Source: Mesorhizobium sp. M8A.F.Ca.ET.218.01.1.1 (GTDB lineage: Bacteria; Pseudomonadota; Alphaproteobacteria; Rhizobiales; Rhizobiaceae). From it: DNA of 64,000 nt. Below the pieces are notes generated by a model that was given only the letters and a program-made list of their open reading frames with translations, was not told the origin of the DNA and did not search any database. The translations under genes were made by a program, and so were the position numbers. Within the stretch, counting starts at the first letter, position 1, and each line of letters opens with the position of its first letter. The stretch spans positions 186,001 through 250,000 of the forward strand of contig NZ_SRUZ01000003.1 in the NCBI RefSeq assembly GCF_004791165.1, given 5' to 3'. Positions 16,949 to 26,274 of the stretch are shown here, in pieces.

Positions 16949-18057
16949 TTTCCCCGCGCCGCCGCCAATGCGCCCGGCAATTCCTCGGCGAAGATATCCA
17001 ATTCGTGGTCGAGACCGACACTGACGCGGATGCAGCGGTCTAGTCCTGGCGCCATCGGCTTGCGGATGAAGACGTCGCGCGACAACAGTCCCTGCAGCAC
17101 TTTCAGGGCGAAAGCACCATCATGGCCGCAGTCGATGGTGACGAAATTGGTCGCCGAGGCGAGCGGCTTCAACCCGTTCTGTTCGGCGATATCAGCGATG
17201 CGCCGCCGTCCGGCGGCCACCCGGGCCACCACCGTCTCGAGATAGGCCTGGTCGGCGAGCGCCTCGACGCCGGCGATCTGCGCCATGCGGCTGACGCCAT
17301 AGTGGTTGCGGATCTTCTCGAAGTCGCTGATCACCAGCCTCTCGGCCAACGCATAGCCGCACCGTATGCCGGCAAGTCCGTAGGCCTTCGAAAAGGTTCG
17401 CATGCGGATGACGTTTGGCCGCGAAATATCGATCGGCGGCAGGGCCGAGGCCGGTCCCAGCTCGCCATAGGCCTCGTCGAGCACCAGCATGGTGGTTTCC
17501 GGCAGGGCTTGTATGAAGCCGATGATCTCGTCGGCCTCCCACCAACTGCCCATCGGATTGTCCGGGTTGGACAGATAGACCAGCGGCGCCTTTTCCCTGA
17601 CGACCGCCGCGAGCAGACCGTCCAGGCTTTCGCGATCGTTCTCGTATGGGACGCTCACCAGCCGGCCGCCGACACCGGCAATGTGGAAGTTGAAGGTAGG
17701 ATAGGCGCCGAGCGAGGTGACCACCGCATCGCCAGGCGCCACATACATGCGCGCCACCAGGCTGAGCAGGCCGTCGATGCCTTCGCCGACAACGACGTTC
17801 TCGACAGCCACATTGTGATGCGCGGCCGCCGCAACTTTAAGGTCGTAATTGTCCGGGTCGCAATACATCCACTGGTCGCGCGCGACACTCTCCATGCGGG
17901 CGATCACGCGCGGCGAGGGGCCAAAGCTGCTCTCATTGGCGCCGATGCGGGCACGGAAAGCGCGCCCGCGTTCACGCTCCTGCGCTTCGGGGCCGACAAA
18001 CGGCACGGTCGACGGAAGCGCGGCGATGAGTGGTGAGAGGGCAGGGCGCTGAGGCAT
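16945..18057 (-). CDS. PLP-dependent aminotransferase, HisC-like
   Basis: The 370-residue protein belongs to the class I/II aminotransferase fold. Visible features are the substrate-binding GANESSFGPSPRV near residue 39, VVVGEGIDGLLSLVARM, LVYLSNPDNPMGSWW, LVLDEAYGE with the cofactor aspartate, and TFSKAYGLAGIRCGY with the Schiff-base lysine. HisC is the nearest family, acting on histidinol phosphate or related amino acids such as phenylalanine or tyrosine. No his genes are adjacent, so the real substrate may differ. It probably is not an operon member: the next gene leftward is convergent. Confidence 0.85.
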   Translation of the reverse strand: MPQRPALSPLIAALPSTVPFVGPEAQERERGRAFRARIGANESSFGPSPRVIARMESVARDQWMYCDPDNYDLKVAAAAHHNVAVENVVVGEGIDGLLSLVARMYVAPGDAVVTSLGAYPTFNFHIAGVGGRLVSVPYENDRESLDGLLAAVVREKAPLVYLSNPDNPMGSWWEADEIIGFIQALPETTMLVLDEAYGELGPASALPPIDISRPNVIRMRTFSKAYGLAGIRCGYALAERLVISDFEKIRNHYGVSRMAQIAGVEALADQAYLETVVARVAAGRRRIADIAEQNGLKPLASATNFVTIDCGHDGAFALKVLQGLLSRDVFIRKPMAPGLDRCIRVSVGLDHELDIFAEELPGALAAARGN

Positions 18058-18388
18058 GTCGAAAGCTCGCTTGGAAGGGAGCCTTCTTGCTAACGTGCCG
18101 CTTGGGACGGTGCAAGGTCAGGATCGACCGATCCGGTGGCCTTACTGGATTCTGCCGGCGGTATTTGCCAGCGAGGCAGGATGAACACGCGATTGCCCCC
18201 CATCTAGTCCAGGCAATTCAACGCTCGATCTGCACCAAAGCGCAACCCGCGGCCAGTTCTACCAGCCAGGAATTGCCGCAGAATCCCCGCATCGCGCAAA
18301 GCCGCGGTCCGGTACGCTCTTATTTTTCCATATTAATGACGCGGGCTTGTTGATTGTGCCGCCGCTTTTCTTTATCCACCGGCACAAC
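18058..18388. other. 331-nt gene-free region before tRNA-Ser
   Basis: Between the aminotransferase start (18057) and the tRNA (18389) I see no credible ORF or strong repeat. It must hold the aminotransferase promoter (leftward) and the tRNA promoter (rightward, listed separately). Confidence 0.5.
18347..18375 (+). promoter_or_regulatory. candidate sigma-70 promoter of tRNA-Ser
   Basis: TTGTTG (18347-18352) and CTTTAT (18370-18375) are spaced by 17 nt and end 13 nt before the tRNA 5' end. The boxes resemble the -35 and -10 elements of a housekeeping promoter; this is a pattern match only. Confidence 0.4.
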
Positions 18389-18479
18389 GGAGAGGTGGCC
18401 GAGTGGTCGAAGGCGCTCCCCTGCTAAGGGAGTAGAGGTCAAAAGCTTCTCGTGGGTTCGAATCCCATCCTCTCCGCCA
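18389..18479 (+). tRNA. tRNA-Ser (GCT anticodon)
   Basis: The sequence folds as a class II tRNA. The acceptor stem GGAGAGG pairs with CCTCTCC, the D-loop is GGCCGAGTGGTCGAAGGC, and the anticodon loop CTGCTAA carries GCT, which reads AGC and AGU. A long variable arm (GTAGAGGTCAAAAGCTTCTC) follows, then the T arm GTGGGTTCGAATCCCAT. The discriminator G is followed by an encoded CCA. The length of 91 nt fits tRNA-Ser. Confidence 0.97.
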
Positions 18480-18509
18480 TGACCCCAAGACCTTGGTTGC
18501 TCTCGGGGC

Positions 18510-19412
18510 TTACCCCGGATTTTTCTGCGCCTCTGCTTGATCCAGAAAGAGCGCGATCTCATTGGGCAGGTTACCGGTCTCCAGGAAGGGTGCGTGGCCC
18601 TGATCCGGTACGGTGATTGTCCTGGTGCCGGGAGGATGACGCTTTCGCATCTCCTCCAGCGTTTCCTGGGACAATAGCCTTGAATTGGCGCCGCGTATGA
18701 CGAGCAGCGGAATGGCCGCCAACGCATCGAATTGCTGCCAAAGAGGCGGCAATGGCTGTGACAGGTCGAGATTGGCAACAGTGTCGACCAGCTTCGAATC
18801 GAAATCGGGCAGCAGCCCTTGATTCGTCTCGCGATAGAGCGCGCGCACCATTCGCTCCCAGTCGCCCTCAGCAAGCGCTGGAAAGTCCTGGCTATGAACA
18901 TTGCGCTGGGCATCCACCGCCTCGGTGAAGGTTTTCGGCTTTGGCGTGCGTTCGAGATAGGACTGGATGTGAGCGAGGCCGGCGGCTTCGATCACTGGCC
19001 CTATGTCGTTGAGCACGATGGCTTTCAGTACCGCCGGCTGCATCGCGCCAAGGACATGGATCACCAGCCCGCCGCGCGAGGTGCCGATGAAGGCCGCCTG
19101 TTCGATACCGAGTGCGGCCAGCCCGGCAAGAACGTCGCCGGCTTCGATGCCGACATTGTAGTGACTGACATCGGGATCGTAGGCCGACTGCCCGCGTCCG
19201 CGGTAGTCGAAAGCGACAACCTTGCGCGCAAGGGCGGATCGCGTTGAGAGATAGAGCGCAAGCTCGTGAAAATCCCGCGCGTTGCGCGTCAGGCCAGGCA
19301 GACAGACGACCGGCCAATGGGCGGAACTCGCTTCGCCATAGACACGCGCGTGAAGCCTCAGCCCATCTGGCGCGGCATAGAAGAAGTCGGAGAAATCTGG
19401 ATTGCTCGACAT
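18510..19412 (-). CDS. alpha/beta hydrolase
   Basis: The 300-residue protein has the alpha/beta-hydrolase fold: the oxyanion region VVCLPGLTRNARDFHELA, VVAFDYRGRGQS, the nucleophile elbow FIGTSRGGLVI with the catalytic serine, and the histidine segment VPDQGHAPFLE. The acid is probably the aspartate in the strand leading to the ANSRLLS region or nearby. The substrate cannot be told from the sequence; esterases and lactonases share this form. The gene is monocistronic, between tRNA-Ser and the lytic transglycosylase, on the minus strand. Confidence 0.88.
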   Translation of the reverse strand: MSSNPDFSDFFYAAPDGLRLHARVYGEASSAHWPVVCLPGLTRNARDFHELALYLSTRSALARKVVAFDYRGRGQSAYDPDVSHYNVGIEAGDVLAGLAALGIEQAAFIGTSRGGLVIHVLGAMQPAVLKAIVLNDIGPVIEAAGLAHIQSYLERTPKPKTFTEAVDAQRNVHSQDFPALAEGDWERMVRALYRETNQGLLPDFDSKLVDTVANLDLSQPLPPLWQQFDALAAIPLLVIRGANSRLLSQETLEEMRKRHPPGTRTITVPDQGHAPFLETGNLPNEIALFLDQAEAQKNPG

Positions 19413-19520
19413 GGAACGGACGCCTTAGCCGCGAGATCGTCCACGACTGCTATAGACGGAGCGCTGGAGGGTCAAACGGGAAAGGCTCCTCCTTCTCCTC
19501 GCACGGGGAGAGCAAGAGCC

Positions 19521-21551
19521 TCAGCTGCGGCCATTCACGAGATCGCCTACAATGTCGTACTTGCCGGAAATACGCATCTTGTAGACCTCGTAATTCTCCA
19601 TCACGCGCTGCACGTAACTTCTTGTTTCCGTGTAGGGAATCCGCTCGACCCAGTCCACCACCGCATCGATGTCCTTGCCGCGCGGGTCGCCGTATTTCGC
19701 CACCCACTGGCTGGCCCGGGCGGGGCCCGCATTGTAGCCCGCGAAGGTCAATACGTACGAGCCGTTGAAGCGATCGAGCTGTTCGCCAAGGAACGCCGAA
19801 CCAAGCGTTGCATTGTAGCCGGCGTCGCTTGTCAGCCTGGTCTGCGAAAACTGCAATCCGGCCTTCTTCGCCAATTGCTTGGCGGTTCCCGGCATCAGCT
19901 GCAGCAGGCCGCGCGCGCCGGCACTGGATACGGCACCGACGTTGAATTCGCTTTCCTGGCGGGCGATCGCATAGGCCAGCGCCTTGCCCGAACCGGAAAT
20001 ATTGGCCGAATCGGGGATGACGCCGAGCGGATGCGACAACGCACCGACATCGATGCCGCGCGCCCCGGCGATCTTGCCAACTTTCAGCGCCATGAAATGG
20101 TTGTTCTGCTTTTCCGCAAGGACAGCGAGCAGCGCCAGTTCACCCGGGCTGGTCAACTGCCCGGCAAGGTCGCGATAGAGCGTTTCGGCATAACGGTCGT
20201 AGCCTGCCTCCTGCAGGCGCTTGATGGCGGAGACGGCCTCGCGGCCGGCAAAGTTCTGCCGGTCGGCGGCACTTGGCTGGGGATAGACGATGTTGAGCGC
20301 CTGCCGGCCGACGCGTTCGGCGGCTAGCTGGCCGTAGAACGTCGTTCCGTAGGTCGCCGCACGTCCAAAATAATCCTTGGCATTGCCGGGGCCGCCGACT
20401 TCCGCCGAGCGGCCGAGCCAGTAATAGGCGCGCGACAGGGTCATCGGCCCCTGAGCTAGCTCGGCGATGCGCGCGAAGTGCGTCGCCGCGAGCTTGGGAT
20501 CGCTCAGGCCGCGCAGCGCATACCAGCCGGCATGGAACTCGGCTTCCGCTGCATTGGCCGCGCTTTCGGCTGCATGCATGGCGACTATCTTGTATGCGGT
20601 CTTCATGTCGCCCTGGTCGACCAGTTCGCGCGACAGCACCCGGCGTTCGACCCACCAGGCGTCCGGATCGACGAGGGATTCACGGTCTGCCGGCGCTTTC
20701 ATGACAACCGCCGCTGCGCCCGCAAAATCCTCCTGCTTGCGCAGATATTCGGCCTGCGCGAAGAAATAGCCGGCCGAACGCTGCGCCACCGGCACCGCCT
20801 TGAGCAGTTTGGCCGCATTCTTGTCGCCTCTGTCGGCCGCCACCCAGGCGTCGGCAAGCTGCTGGGCGCCGGCGAGGCCGGCGACACGCAAGGCGGAATT
20901 CACCCGGTCGGCATAGAACATGCGTTCCATGCGAAAACGGTGATCGGCGGCGGGAACAAGGGCGCCGAACTCCTTGATCAGAGCCGCCTCGTCCTTGGCG
21001 TCCAGGATCGCGGTGCGCCAGAACGGCGACAACGCCGATCGCGCCGCCTTGGCGTTGCCGGACGACACATAGGCGCGCGCGAGAACCATCACGCCTTCGA
21101 ATGTCTGCGGCTGGCTGCCGTCGAAGGCCTTGATGACGATGTCCGCCGCTGGGTTCTCGCGATAGAGCGCGCGCTCGCCGTTCTTGCGCAATGCAACGGT
21201 GCCTGGCCAATTGGGCAGCATCTTCGCGGCCGCCGCGATATCGCCACTCGGAACCTTGTCGCCCCCGTAGAGCGCGATCGCCCAGGCCAATATGTGCTGG
21301 TCGAGCGATTGTGCGGGGAGGGCATCGCGCACACCGCGCGCGCCGGGAATATCGCCAGCTGCCAGCGCATCCAGGCCGCTTTTCAAGAGCGCGACGCCGG
21401 GGGTGGGGGCCTGTTGCGCCTTGTCCTGCACGCCAGGCATCGGAATGGCCGAAGTGACCCGCACATCGGCGCTGCCACAGATCGCCACGCCGGGCATCAG
21501 CGCGGCGATGGCGCCAAGAAGCGCGAACAGGCGGGGCCGACCGGTCGGCAT
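19521..21551 (-). CDS. soluble lytic murein transglycosylase
   Basis: This periplasmic enzyme cleaves the MurNAc-GlcNAc bond of peptidoglycan to form 1,6-anhydro ends. The 676-residue product starts with a signal peptide (MPTGRPRLFALLGAIAALMP, cleaved near ICGSADV). A long alpha-helical superhelix resembling Slt70 follows, then a C-terminal SLT domain from about residue 510. The SLT domain shows AYAIARQESEFNVGAVSSAG with the catalytic glutamate, ARGLLQLMPGTAKQLAKKAG and YVLTFAGYNAGPARASQW. Length and layout match Slt-type enzymes. It is likely to act in cell wall turnover. Confidence 0.92.
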   Translation of the reverse strand: MPTGRPRLFALLGAIAALMPGVAICGSADVRVTSAIPMPGVQDKAQQAPTPGVALLKSGLDALAAGDIPGARGVRDALPAQSLDQHILAWAIALYGGDKVPSGDIAAAAKMLPNWPGTVALRKNGERALYRENPAADIVIKAFDGSQPQTFEGVMVLARAYVSSGNAKAARSALSPFWRTAILDAKDEAALIKEFGALVPAADHRFRMERMFYADRVNSALRVAGLAGAQQLADAWVAADRGDKNAAKLLKAVPVAQRSAGYFFAQAEYLRKQEDFAGAAAVVMKAPADRESLVDPDAWWVERRVLSRELVDQGDMKTAYKIVAMHAAESAANAAEAEFHAGWYALRGLSDPKLAATHFARIAELAQGPMTLSRAYYWLGRSAEVGGPGNAKDYFGRAATYGTTFYGQLAAERVGRQALNIVYPQPSAADRQNFAGREAVSAIKRLQEAGYDRYAETLYRDLAGQLTSPGELALLAVLAEKQNNHFMALKVGKIAGARGIDVGALSHPLGVIPDSANISGSGKALAYAIARQESEFNVGAVSSAGARGLLQLMPGTAKQLAKKAGLQFSQTRLTSDAGYNATLGSAFLGEQLDRFNGSYVLTFAGYNAGPARASQWVAKYGDPRGKDIDAVVDWVERIPYTETRSYVQRVMENYEVYKMRISGKYDIVGDLVNGRS

Positions 21552-21844
21552 GATCCTTCGTGTCTTTCCTTAGTCCAGCATTTTACCAGCAGGCGAAGAA
21601 GCCTCGAAGCCTAGACTTAGGTCGTGAAGGGCTCGTAAACAAAGGGTTATCGAGGCCGTTCGAATAACGCTTGCTGGCACCATGGCAATGCTTGCCGCGC
21701 AACAATGTCGAGACTATGGTGCGCGGCTTCGCTTTCGGTTAGAAGGCGCGCACGACAAAACACCGATGCATGTCGCCCAAAACCGGCAACCGCTTTTGGG
21801 ACGACGACATGCATGAACCTGGAAGTCCCAAGGAGTTGGACGAC

Positions 21845-22726
21845 ATGCTGAGAGGCTCGCTTACTGCGCTCGTGACACCGTTCGAAAAGAGCGGGCGTTT
21901 CGACGAGAAAGCCTTTCGCGCGTTCGTCGAATGGCAGCTGGGCGAAGGCACCACGGGCCTCGTCCCGGTAGGCACCACCGGCGAGTCGCCGACGCTGTCG
22001 CATGACGAGCACCGCCACGTCGTCAAGGTCTGCATCGAGGTGGCCAGGGGCAGGGCGCCTGTCGTCGCCGGCGCCGGTTCCAACAACACCGAGGAAGCTG
22101 TTGGGCTTGTGCAGTATGCCGAAAAGGCGGGTGCCGATGCGGCCCTGGTCGTCACGCCCTACTACAACAAGCCGACACAGCGCGGTCTCTACGAGCATTT
22201 CGCCGCCGTCGCCCGGGCGACCAAGCTGCCGATCATCATCTACAATATCCCGCCGCGCTCGGTGATCGACATGACGCCGGAGACGATGGGCCGGCTGGTG
22301 CATGACTTCAACAACATCGTCGGCGTCAAGGACGCGACCGGCAAGGTCGAGCGGGTGTCCGAGCAGCGAATGACCTGCGGCAAGGATTTCATCCAGCTTT
22401 CTGGCGAGGATGCCTCGGCTCTCGGCTTCAACGCGCATGGCGGCGTCGGCTGTATTTCGGTGACCTCGAATGTCGCACCGAGGCTGTGCGCCGAATTCCA
22501 GGAGGCAACGTTGTCCGGCGACAGCGCCAAGGCGCTCGAGCTGCAGGACCGCCTCTTGCCGCTGCACAAGGCGATCTTCATAGAGCCCGGCGTCTCCGGC
22601 GCCAAATACGCGCTGTCGAAGCTGGGCAAGGTCGAGAACGTGCTGCGTTCGCCGCTGGTCACCATCGAGCAGTCGACGGCCGAAAAGATCGATGCGGCCA
22701 TGAAGCACGCCGGCTTGATTAATTGA
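21845..22726 (+). CDS. dapA: 4-hydroxy-tetrahydrodipicolinate synthase
   Basis: DapA condenses pyruvate with aspartate semialdehyde at the entry to lysine and diaminopimelate synthesis. The 293-residue length is standard. The Schiff-base lysine is K162 in [10 protein letters not shown], with the catalytic tyrosine Y133 in [11 protein letters not shown]107 in TPYYNKPTQ and the GTTGE loop near residue 43. AAGGAG lies about 10 nt before ATG 21845, so the longer frame from 21770 is rejected. smpB follows after 25 nt, a common rhizobial pairing. Confidence 0.96.
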   Translation: MLRGSLTALVTPFEKSGRFDEKAFRAFVEWQLGEGTTGLVPVGTTGESPTLSHDEHRHVVKVCIEVARGRAPVVAGAGSNNTEEAVGLVQYAEKAGADAALVVTPYYNKPTQRGLYEHFAAVARATKLPIIIYNIPPRSVIDMTPETMGRLVHDFNNIVGVKDATGKVERVSEQRMTCGKDFIQLSGEDASALGFNAHGGVGCISVTSNVAPRLCAEFQEATLSGDSAKALELQDRLLPLHKAIFIEPGVSGAKYALSKLGKVENVLRSPLVTIEQSTAEKIDAAMKHAGLIN

Positions 22727-22751
22727 GGATGAGGCGCCACCTCTCCACATC

Positions 22752-23231
22752 ATGAATCAAGTCAGAAAAGCCGATCCCAACAACAAGACCGTTGCGGAAA
22801 ACCGCAAGGCGCGGTTTTCCTATGAGGTGCTCGACACGATCGAGACCGGCTTGGTGCTGACTGGCACGGAGGTCAAATCGTTGCGCCAGGGCCAGGCCAA
22901 CATCCAGGACAGTTATGCCTCGGTAGAAGGCGGCGAGATCTGGCTGATCAATTCCTATCTGCCTGAATACCTGCAGGCCAACCGCTTCAACCACGAACCG
23001 CGCCGGCGCCGCAAGCTGCTGCTCAACAAGCGCGAGATGGCAAAACTGTCGCAGAGCGTCGACCGTGAAGGGATGACGCTGGTGCCGCTAAAAATCTATT
23101 TCAACGATCAGGGGCGCGCCAAGCTGCTGCTTGCCGTTGGCCGCGGCAAGAAGCTGCATGACAAGCGCGAGACCGAGAAGCAACGCGACTGGTCGCGCGA
23201 AAAGGGCCGGCTGCTCAAGGAACGCGGGTGA
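22752..23231 (+). CDS. smpB: SsrA-binding protein SmpB
   Basis: SmpB binds tmRNA and brings it to stalled ribosomes for trans-translation. The 159-residue protein shows the family core: [40 protein letters not shown], then [13 protein letters not shown] and a basic C-terminal tail ([20 protein letters not shown]) that enters the decoding centre. It probably shares a transcript with dapA. No tmRNA gene was recognised in this window. Confidence 0.97.
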   Translation: MNQVRKADPNNKTVAENRKARFSYEVLDTIETGLVLTGTEVKSLRQGQANIQDSYASVEGGEIWLINSYLPEYLQANRFNHEPRRRRKLLLNKREMAKLSQSVDREGMTLVPLKIYFNDQGRAKLLLAVGRGKKLHDKRETEKQRDWSREKGRLLKERG

Positions 23232-23301
23232 TCAGGTGACAGCCTGAAAAAAGCCAACAGCCGGGGCTTCAAGGTCTAACAATCGGCAAGCCCAACAGGG
23301 G

Positions 23302-24018
23302 ATGGTCTTGAAGAAGCGGATTGTTCTCTGGGGCCTCGCCAGTCTTGCCCTGGCATCTATCGTTGCGGCGGGGGCCTTGGTCTATTTCCACACCTATTCT
23401 CCCGACCGCGGCAGATATCCGGTCAGGGGCATCGACGTCTCCCATCATCAGGGCAAGATCGACTGGCGGCGCGTTGCCGCCGATGATGTGGCTTTCGCCG
23501 TCATCAAGGCGACTGAGGGCGGCGACCATGTCGACGAAGCCTTCGCCGGCAACCTGCGCGAGGCCCGCGCCGCCGGGCTCGCCGTCGGCGCCTATCATTT
23601 CTTCACCTTCTGCCGTCCGGGCGCCGACCAGGCCAGGAATTTTATCTCGGTGGTGCCGCGCGATCAGCCGTTGCTGCCGCCGGTCGTCGACATCGAGTTC
23701 GGCGGCAACTGTCCGCAGCGCCCGTCGCCCGAGCAACTGAACGCCGAACTGCAGGCTTTCCTTGGACCCGTCGAGGCGGCCTTCGGCAAGCCAGCGATCG
23801 TCTATCTGACGGATGAAGCCGAAGCTGCCTATGCCGGGCAAATCAGCGCTCGCCCACTCTGGCTGCGCTCTCTGCTCATGGAGCCGGACCGCCGTGACTG
23901 GATCTACTGGCAGTACCACAACCGGGGACGCGTGGACGGCATTGAGGGGGACGTCGACCTGAACGTTTTGCAGGGCGGGCCGCAGAAGTTGGCGGCGCTG
24001 CTTGCCCCCATACCTTGA
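23302..24018 (+). CDS. GH25-family lysozyme, membrane-anchored
   Basis: The 238-residue protein has an N-terminal hydrophobic anchor or signal (residues 6-28, RIVLWGLASLALASIVAAGA) followed by a glycoside hydrolase family 25 domain. It carries the opening GIDVSHHQGKIDW, the core FAVIKATEGGD, AYHFFTFCRP, VVDIEFGGNC with the acidic active-site pair, and the final WQYHNRGRVDGIEGDVDLNV. GH25 enzymes are muramidases that hydrolyse peptidoglycan. It probably faces the periplasm. The start ATG 23302 has only GGGG immediately upstream; a nearby TTG codon is possible. Confidence 0.88.
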   Translation: MVLKKRIVLWGLASLALASIVAAGALVYFHTYSPDRGRYPVRGIDVSHHQGKIDWRRVAADDVAFAVIKATEGGDHVDEAFAGNLREARAAGLAVGAYHFFTFCRPGADQARNFISVVPRDQPLLPPVVDIEFGGNCPQRPSPEQLNAELQAFLGPVEAAFGKPAIVYLTDEAEAAYAGQISARPLWLRSLLMEPDRRDWIYWQYHNRGRVDGIEGDVDLNVLQGGPQKLAALLAPIP

Positions 24019-24033
24019 TGCCACTGAAACCAT

Positions 24034-24957
24034 TTACGATCCAGCTGGTGCCGGAACAGCCAGATTTTCCCTGGTGCTGCGTCGACCCATCGCCGAATAA
24101 CCCATCCCGGCGGCCATGATGGCGATGGCCACGCATTGGATCGCCAGCGGGGTCTCGCCAAGCACGACCATGCCGACCATCACGGTGGCGATCGGCACAC
24201 CCGGCAGGAACAGCGATGCAGCCTGCGAGCCCAATTGGTCGACAATGTAAGTGTAAAGGAACATTGCGACAGCGCCGGCGAGAAGACCTTGAATGACGAT
24301 CTGGCTGGCGATTTCGGCGCCTGCGGCGGCATGGAGGCCGCTTGGCGCAAAGACATAGAGAAGTGGCAGCGGCAGGCAGGACAAAAGCACGACGCTCGCG
24401 GTCGCCGTCACCGGCTCGACACGCCACCGCTGCACAAGAACGGCATATGTGGAAAACATCGCGCCCGATCCGACAAACAGCAGATCCCCGAACAAGACAT
24501 CACCGGCGCCGGTGCGCGCCGGCGCTATGAACAGCAACAAGCCGGCGATGATCGTGGCGACGCCAACGATCCGCCGGCGCGACGCGCTTTCCCTGAACAG
24601 CGACAATAGGAACGAGAAGAAGACGATCGAGGCGGGGCAGAGCGCCGCGGCATGGGCGGCGGGCGCATGAGTGAGGCCCCAGTTGATGATCAGCGGATAG
24701 GGCAATCCGGCCAGCGCCGCCAACGTCAATCCACGCCGCCAGCCCAGCGCCGTCATGGTCGCCAGGCCGCGCCTCCAGACGATCGGCAGGAACACCGCGC
24801 CGGCACCGGCAAAGCGCAAGCCGGCCATGTCGGTGGCCGTCAGATGCTCCCTGAGGCTGAAGCGGGCGGCCACGAACTGCGCGGCATAGATGGCGATCAT
24901 GGCGAGGCCGGCGATCACCGCAAGCCTTGTGTTTCCCGTGTCTCGGACGTCCGCCAT
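24034..24957 (-). CDS. EamA family (DMT superfamily) transporter
   Basis: The 307-residue inner-membrane protein has about ten predicted hydrophobic helices arranged as two EamA repeats, each about 140 residues, as in RhaT/RarD-type metabolite exporters. The first repeat includes IAGLAMIAIYAAQFVAARFS and the second FGDLLFVGSGAMFSTYAVLV. The substrate is unknown. It is divergent from an Lrp-type regulator, so an amino acid or related metabolite is a reasonable guess only. Confidence 0.9.
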   Translation of the reverse strand: MADVRDTGNTRLAVIAGLAMIAIYAAQFVAARFSLREHLTATDMAGLRFAGAGAVFLPIVWRRGLATMTALGWRRGLTLAALAGLPYPLIINWGLTHAPAAHAAALCPASIVFFSFLLSLFRESASRRRIVGVATIIAGLLLFIAPARTGAGDVLFGDLLFVGSGAMFSTYAVLVQRWRVEPVTATASVVLLSCLPLPLLYVFAPSGLHAAAGAEIASQIVIQGLLAGAVAMFLYTYIVDQLGSQAASLFLPGVPIATVMVGMVVLGETPLAIQCVAIAIMAAGMGYSAMGRRSTRENLAVPAPAGS

Positions 24958-25093
24958 GTTCTGCCACCATATTCATGCCGCCAGGAGGAGACAGCCCCGA
25001 CCTTGCGATGAAGCGCAGCCTATTGTCGAAATGGCCGCGACTAAATACGCTGTTTTTCGAAAATTGACGTGTAGTTCACGCAAATGAGGTGGC

Positions 25094-25573
25094 TTGAACG
25101 TGAATCCTGAATCGGGCGACCTCGACGCCGTCGATCGCAGTCTTTTGCGGCTGCTGCAGGAAGATGGACGCCGCACCACGCTTGATCTGGCAGCGCGCGT
25201 CGGCCTGTCGCCGACCGGCACCAGCCAGCGCGTGAAGCGCCTGTTTCGCGACGGGTTCATCACCGCCGTCAGGGCGGTGCTCAATCCGGTAAAGATTGGC
25301 CGAGGCATGCTTGTCTTCATCGAGGTGCGGCTCGATCACACGGCCCCGCATATTTTTGATCGTTTCGCCGAGGCGGTCGCAAAGGCGCCCGAGGTTCTGG
25401 AATGCCATATGGTCGTCGGTGGCTTCGACTATCTTGTGAAGGCGCGCATTGCCGAGATGGCCGACTATCAGGACTTTCTCAAACGCGTCATCCTGCCGCT
25501 GCCGGGCGTGAAGGAAACACATACCTATGCCTCGATCGGCGACGTGAAACCGGATGCCCTGTTGCCGGTGTAG
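25094..25573 (+). CDS. Lrp/AsnC family transcriptional regulator
   Basis: The 159-residue protein has an N-terminal helix-turn-helix (DAVDRSLLRLLQEDGRRTTL, then LAARVGLSPTGTSQRVKRL) and a C-terminal RAM effector domain (ECHMVVGGFDYLVKARIAEM and LPLPGVKETHTYASIG). Such regulators sense amino acids and often control a divergent transporter, here the EamA gene. The start is a TTG at 25094 (GAGG 5 nt upstream) or a GTG at 25100. The 136-nt spacer holds the palindrome TTTTCGAAAA and the dyad GTG-tagtt-CAC, both possible binding sites. Confidence 0.9.
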   Translation: MNVNPESGDLDAVDRSLLRLLQEDGRRTTLDLAARVGLSPTGTSQRVKRLFRDGFITAVRAVLNPVKIGRGMLVFIEVRLDHTAPHIFDRFAEAVAKAPEVLECHMVVGGFDYLVKARIAEMADYQDFLKRVILPLPGVKETHTYASIGDVKPDALLPV

Positions 25574-25606
25574 GCAGGCACCGAAGACCGTACGACGTCC
25601 GATACT

Positions 25607-26263
25607 TCAGGTCTCCAGGAATGCCGCGATGTCGCCAAACACCCTGACGAACATGTCTTCGGTCAACACCCCGGTATTGGTGTTGTAGCGCGAGCAATGA
25701 TAGCTCGAAAACAGCGTAATGCCGCCGGCGGGCAATTGCCCGCCATGTTTGAACGGATAGGCGGCGACGCGCCCGCCCAGTGCCCGCACGGTCGACTGGT
25801 GCGCGATCGATCCCAGGGCCAGCACGGCGCGCAAGTTTGGAAAGCGAGCGATCGTCGGCACCAAAAATGTCCGGCAGGTGGTGATCTCGGCGCCCACCGG
25901 CTTGTTCTCCGGCGGCACGCAGCGCACCGCGTTGGTGATGGCCGTGCCGACGAGTTCCAGCCCGTCATCGAGCCGCGCCTTGAACTCGCCGCGTGCAAAA
26001 CCGTGGGCAATCAGTGTCGAATAGAGCAGGTCACCGGCATAGTCACCGGTGAACGGGCGCCCGGTGCGGTTGGCGCCGCGCAAGCCAGGCGCCAGACCGA
26101 CGATCAGAAGCCGGACGGTGTCTTCGCCGCCCGGTGGCAGGAAGGTCGGCACTGGCGCATTGAACCAGGACGGCTCGCGCTGCCGCCATTCGGCGATGAA
26201 GTCATGCAACCGCGGGCAAAGTGGGCAGTCGCGGCTGGGTTCGGAAGCGGAGAGGACGGTCAA
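25607..26263 (-). CDS. type-5 uracil-DNA glycosylase (UDGb family)
   Basis: The enzyme removes uracil, and in this class often hypoxanthine, from DNA in base-excision repair. The 218-residue protein has the motif-1 segment LIVGLAPGLRGANRTGRPFT, which lacks the usual catalytic Asp or Asn of other UDG families; this is typical of type 5. Iron-sulfur cysteines appear in DCPLC near residue 13, AVRCVPPENK and TTCRTFL. Motif 2 is FSSYHCSRYNTNTG. It lies just downstream of the NYN-domain gene on the same strand, with an 11-nt gap, so they are probably cotranscribed. Confidence 0.88.
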   Translation of the reverse strand: MTVLSASEPSRDCPLCPRLHDFIAEWRQREPSWFNAPVPTFLPPGGEDTVRLLIVGLAPGLRGANRTGRPFTGDYAGDLLYSTLIAHGFARGEFKARLDDGLELVGTAITNAVRCVPPENKPVGAEITTCRTFLVPTIARFPNLRAVLALGSIAHQSTVRALGGRVAAYPFKHGGQLPAGGITLFSSYHCSRYNTNTGVLTEDMFVRVFGDIAAFLET

Positions 26264-26274
26264 GTCGACCGGCC

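Noticed and set aside
18320..18913. Minus-strand ORF across tRNA-Ser with an EDGIRTHEKLL segment
   Set aside because: This is the familiar false protein read from the antisense strand of tRNA-Ser; its remaining part overlaps the real hydrolase gene in another frame.
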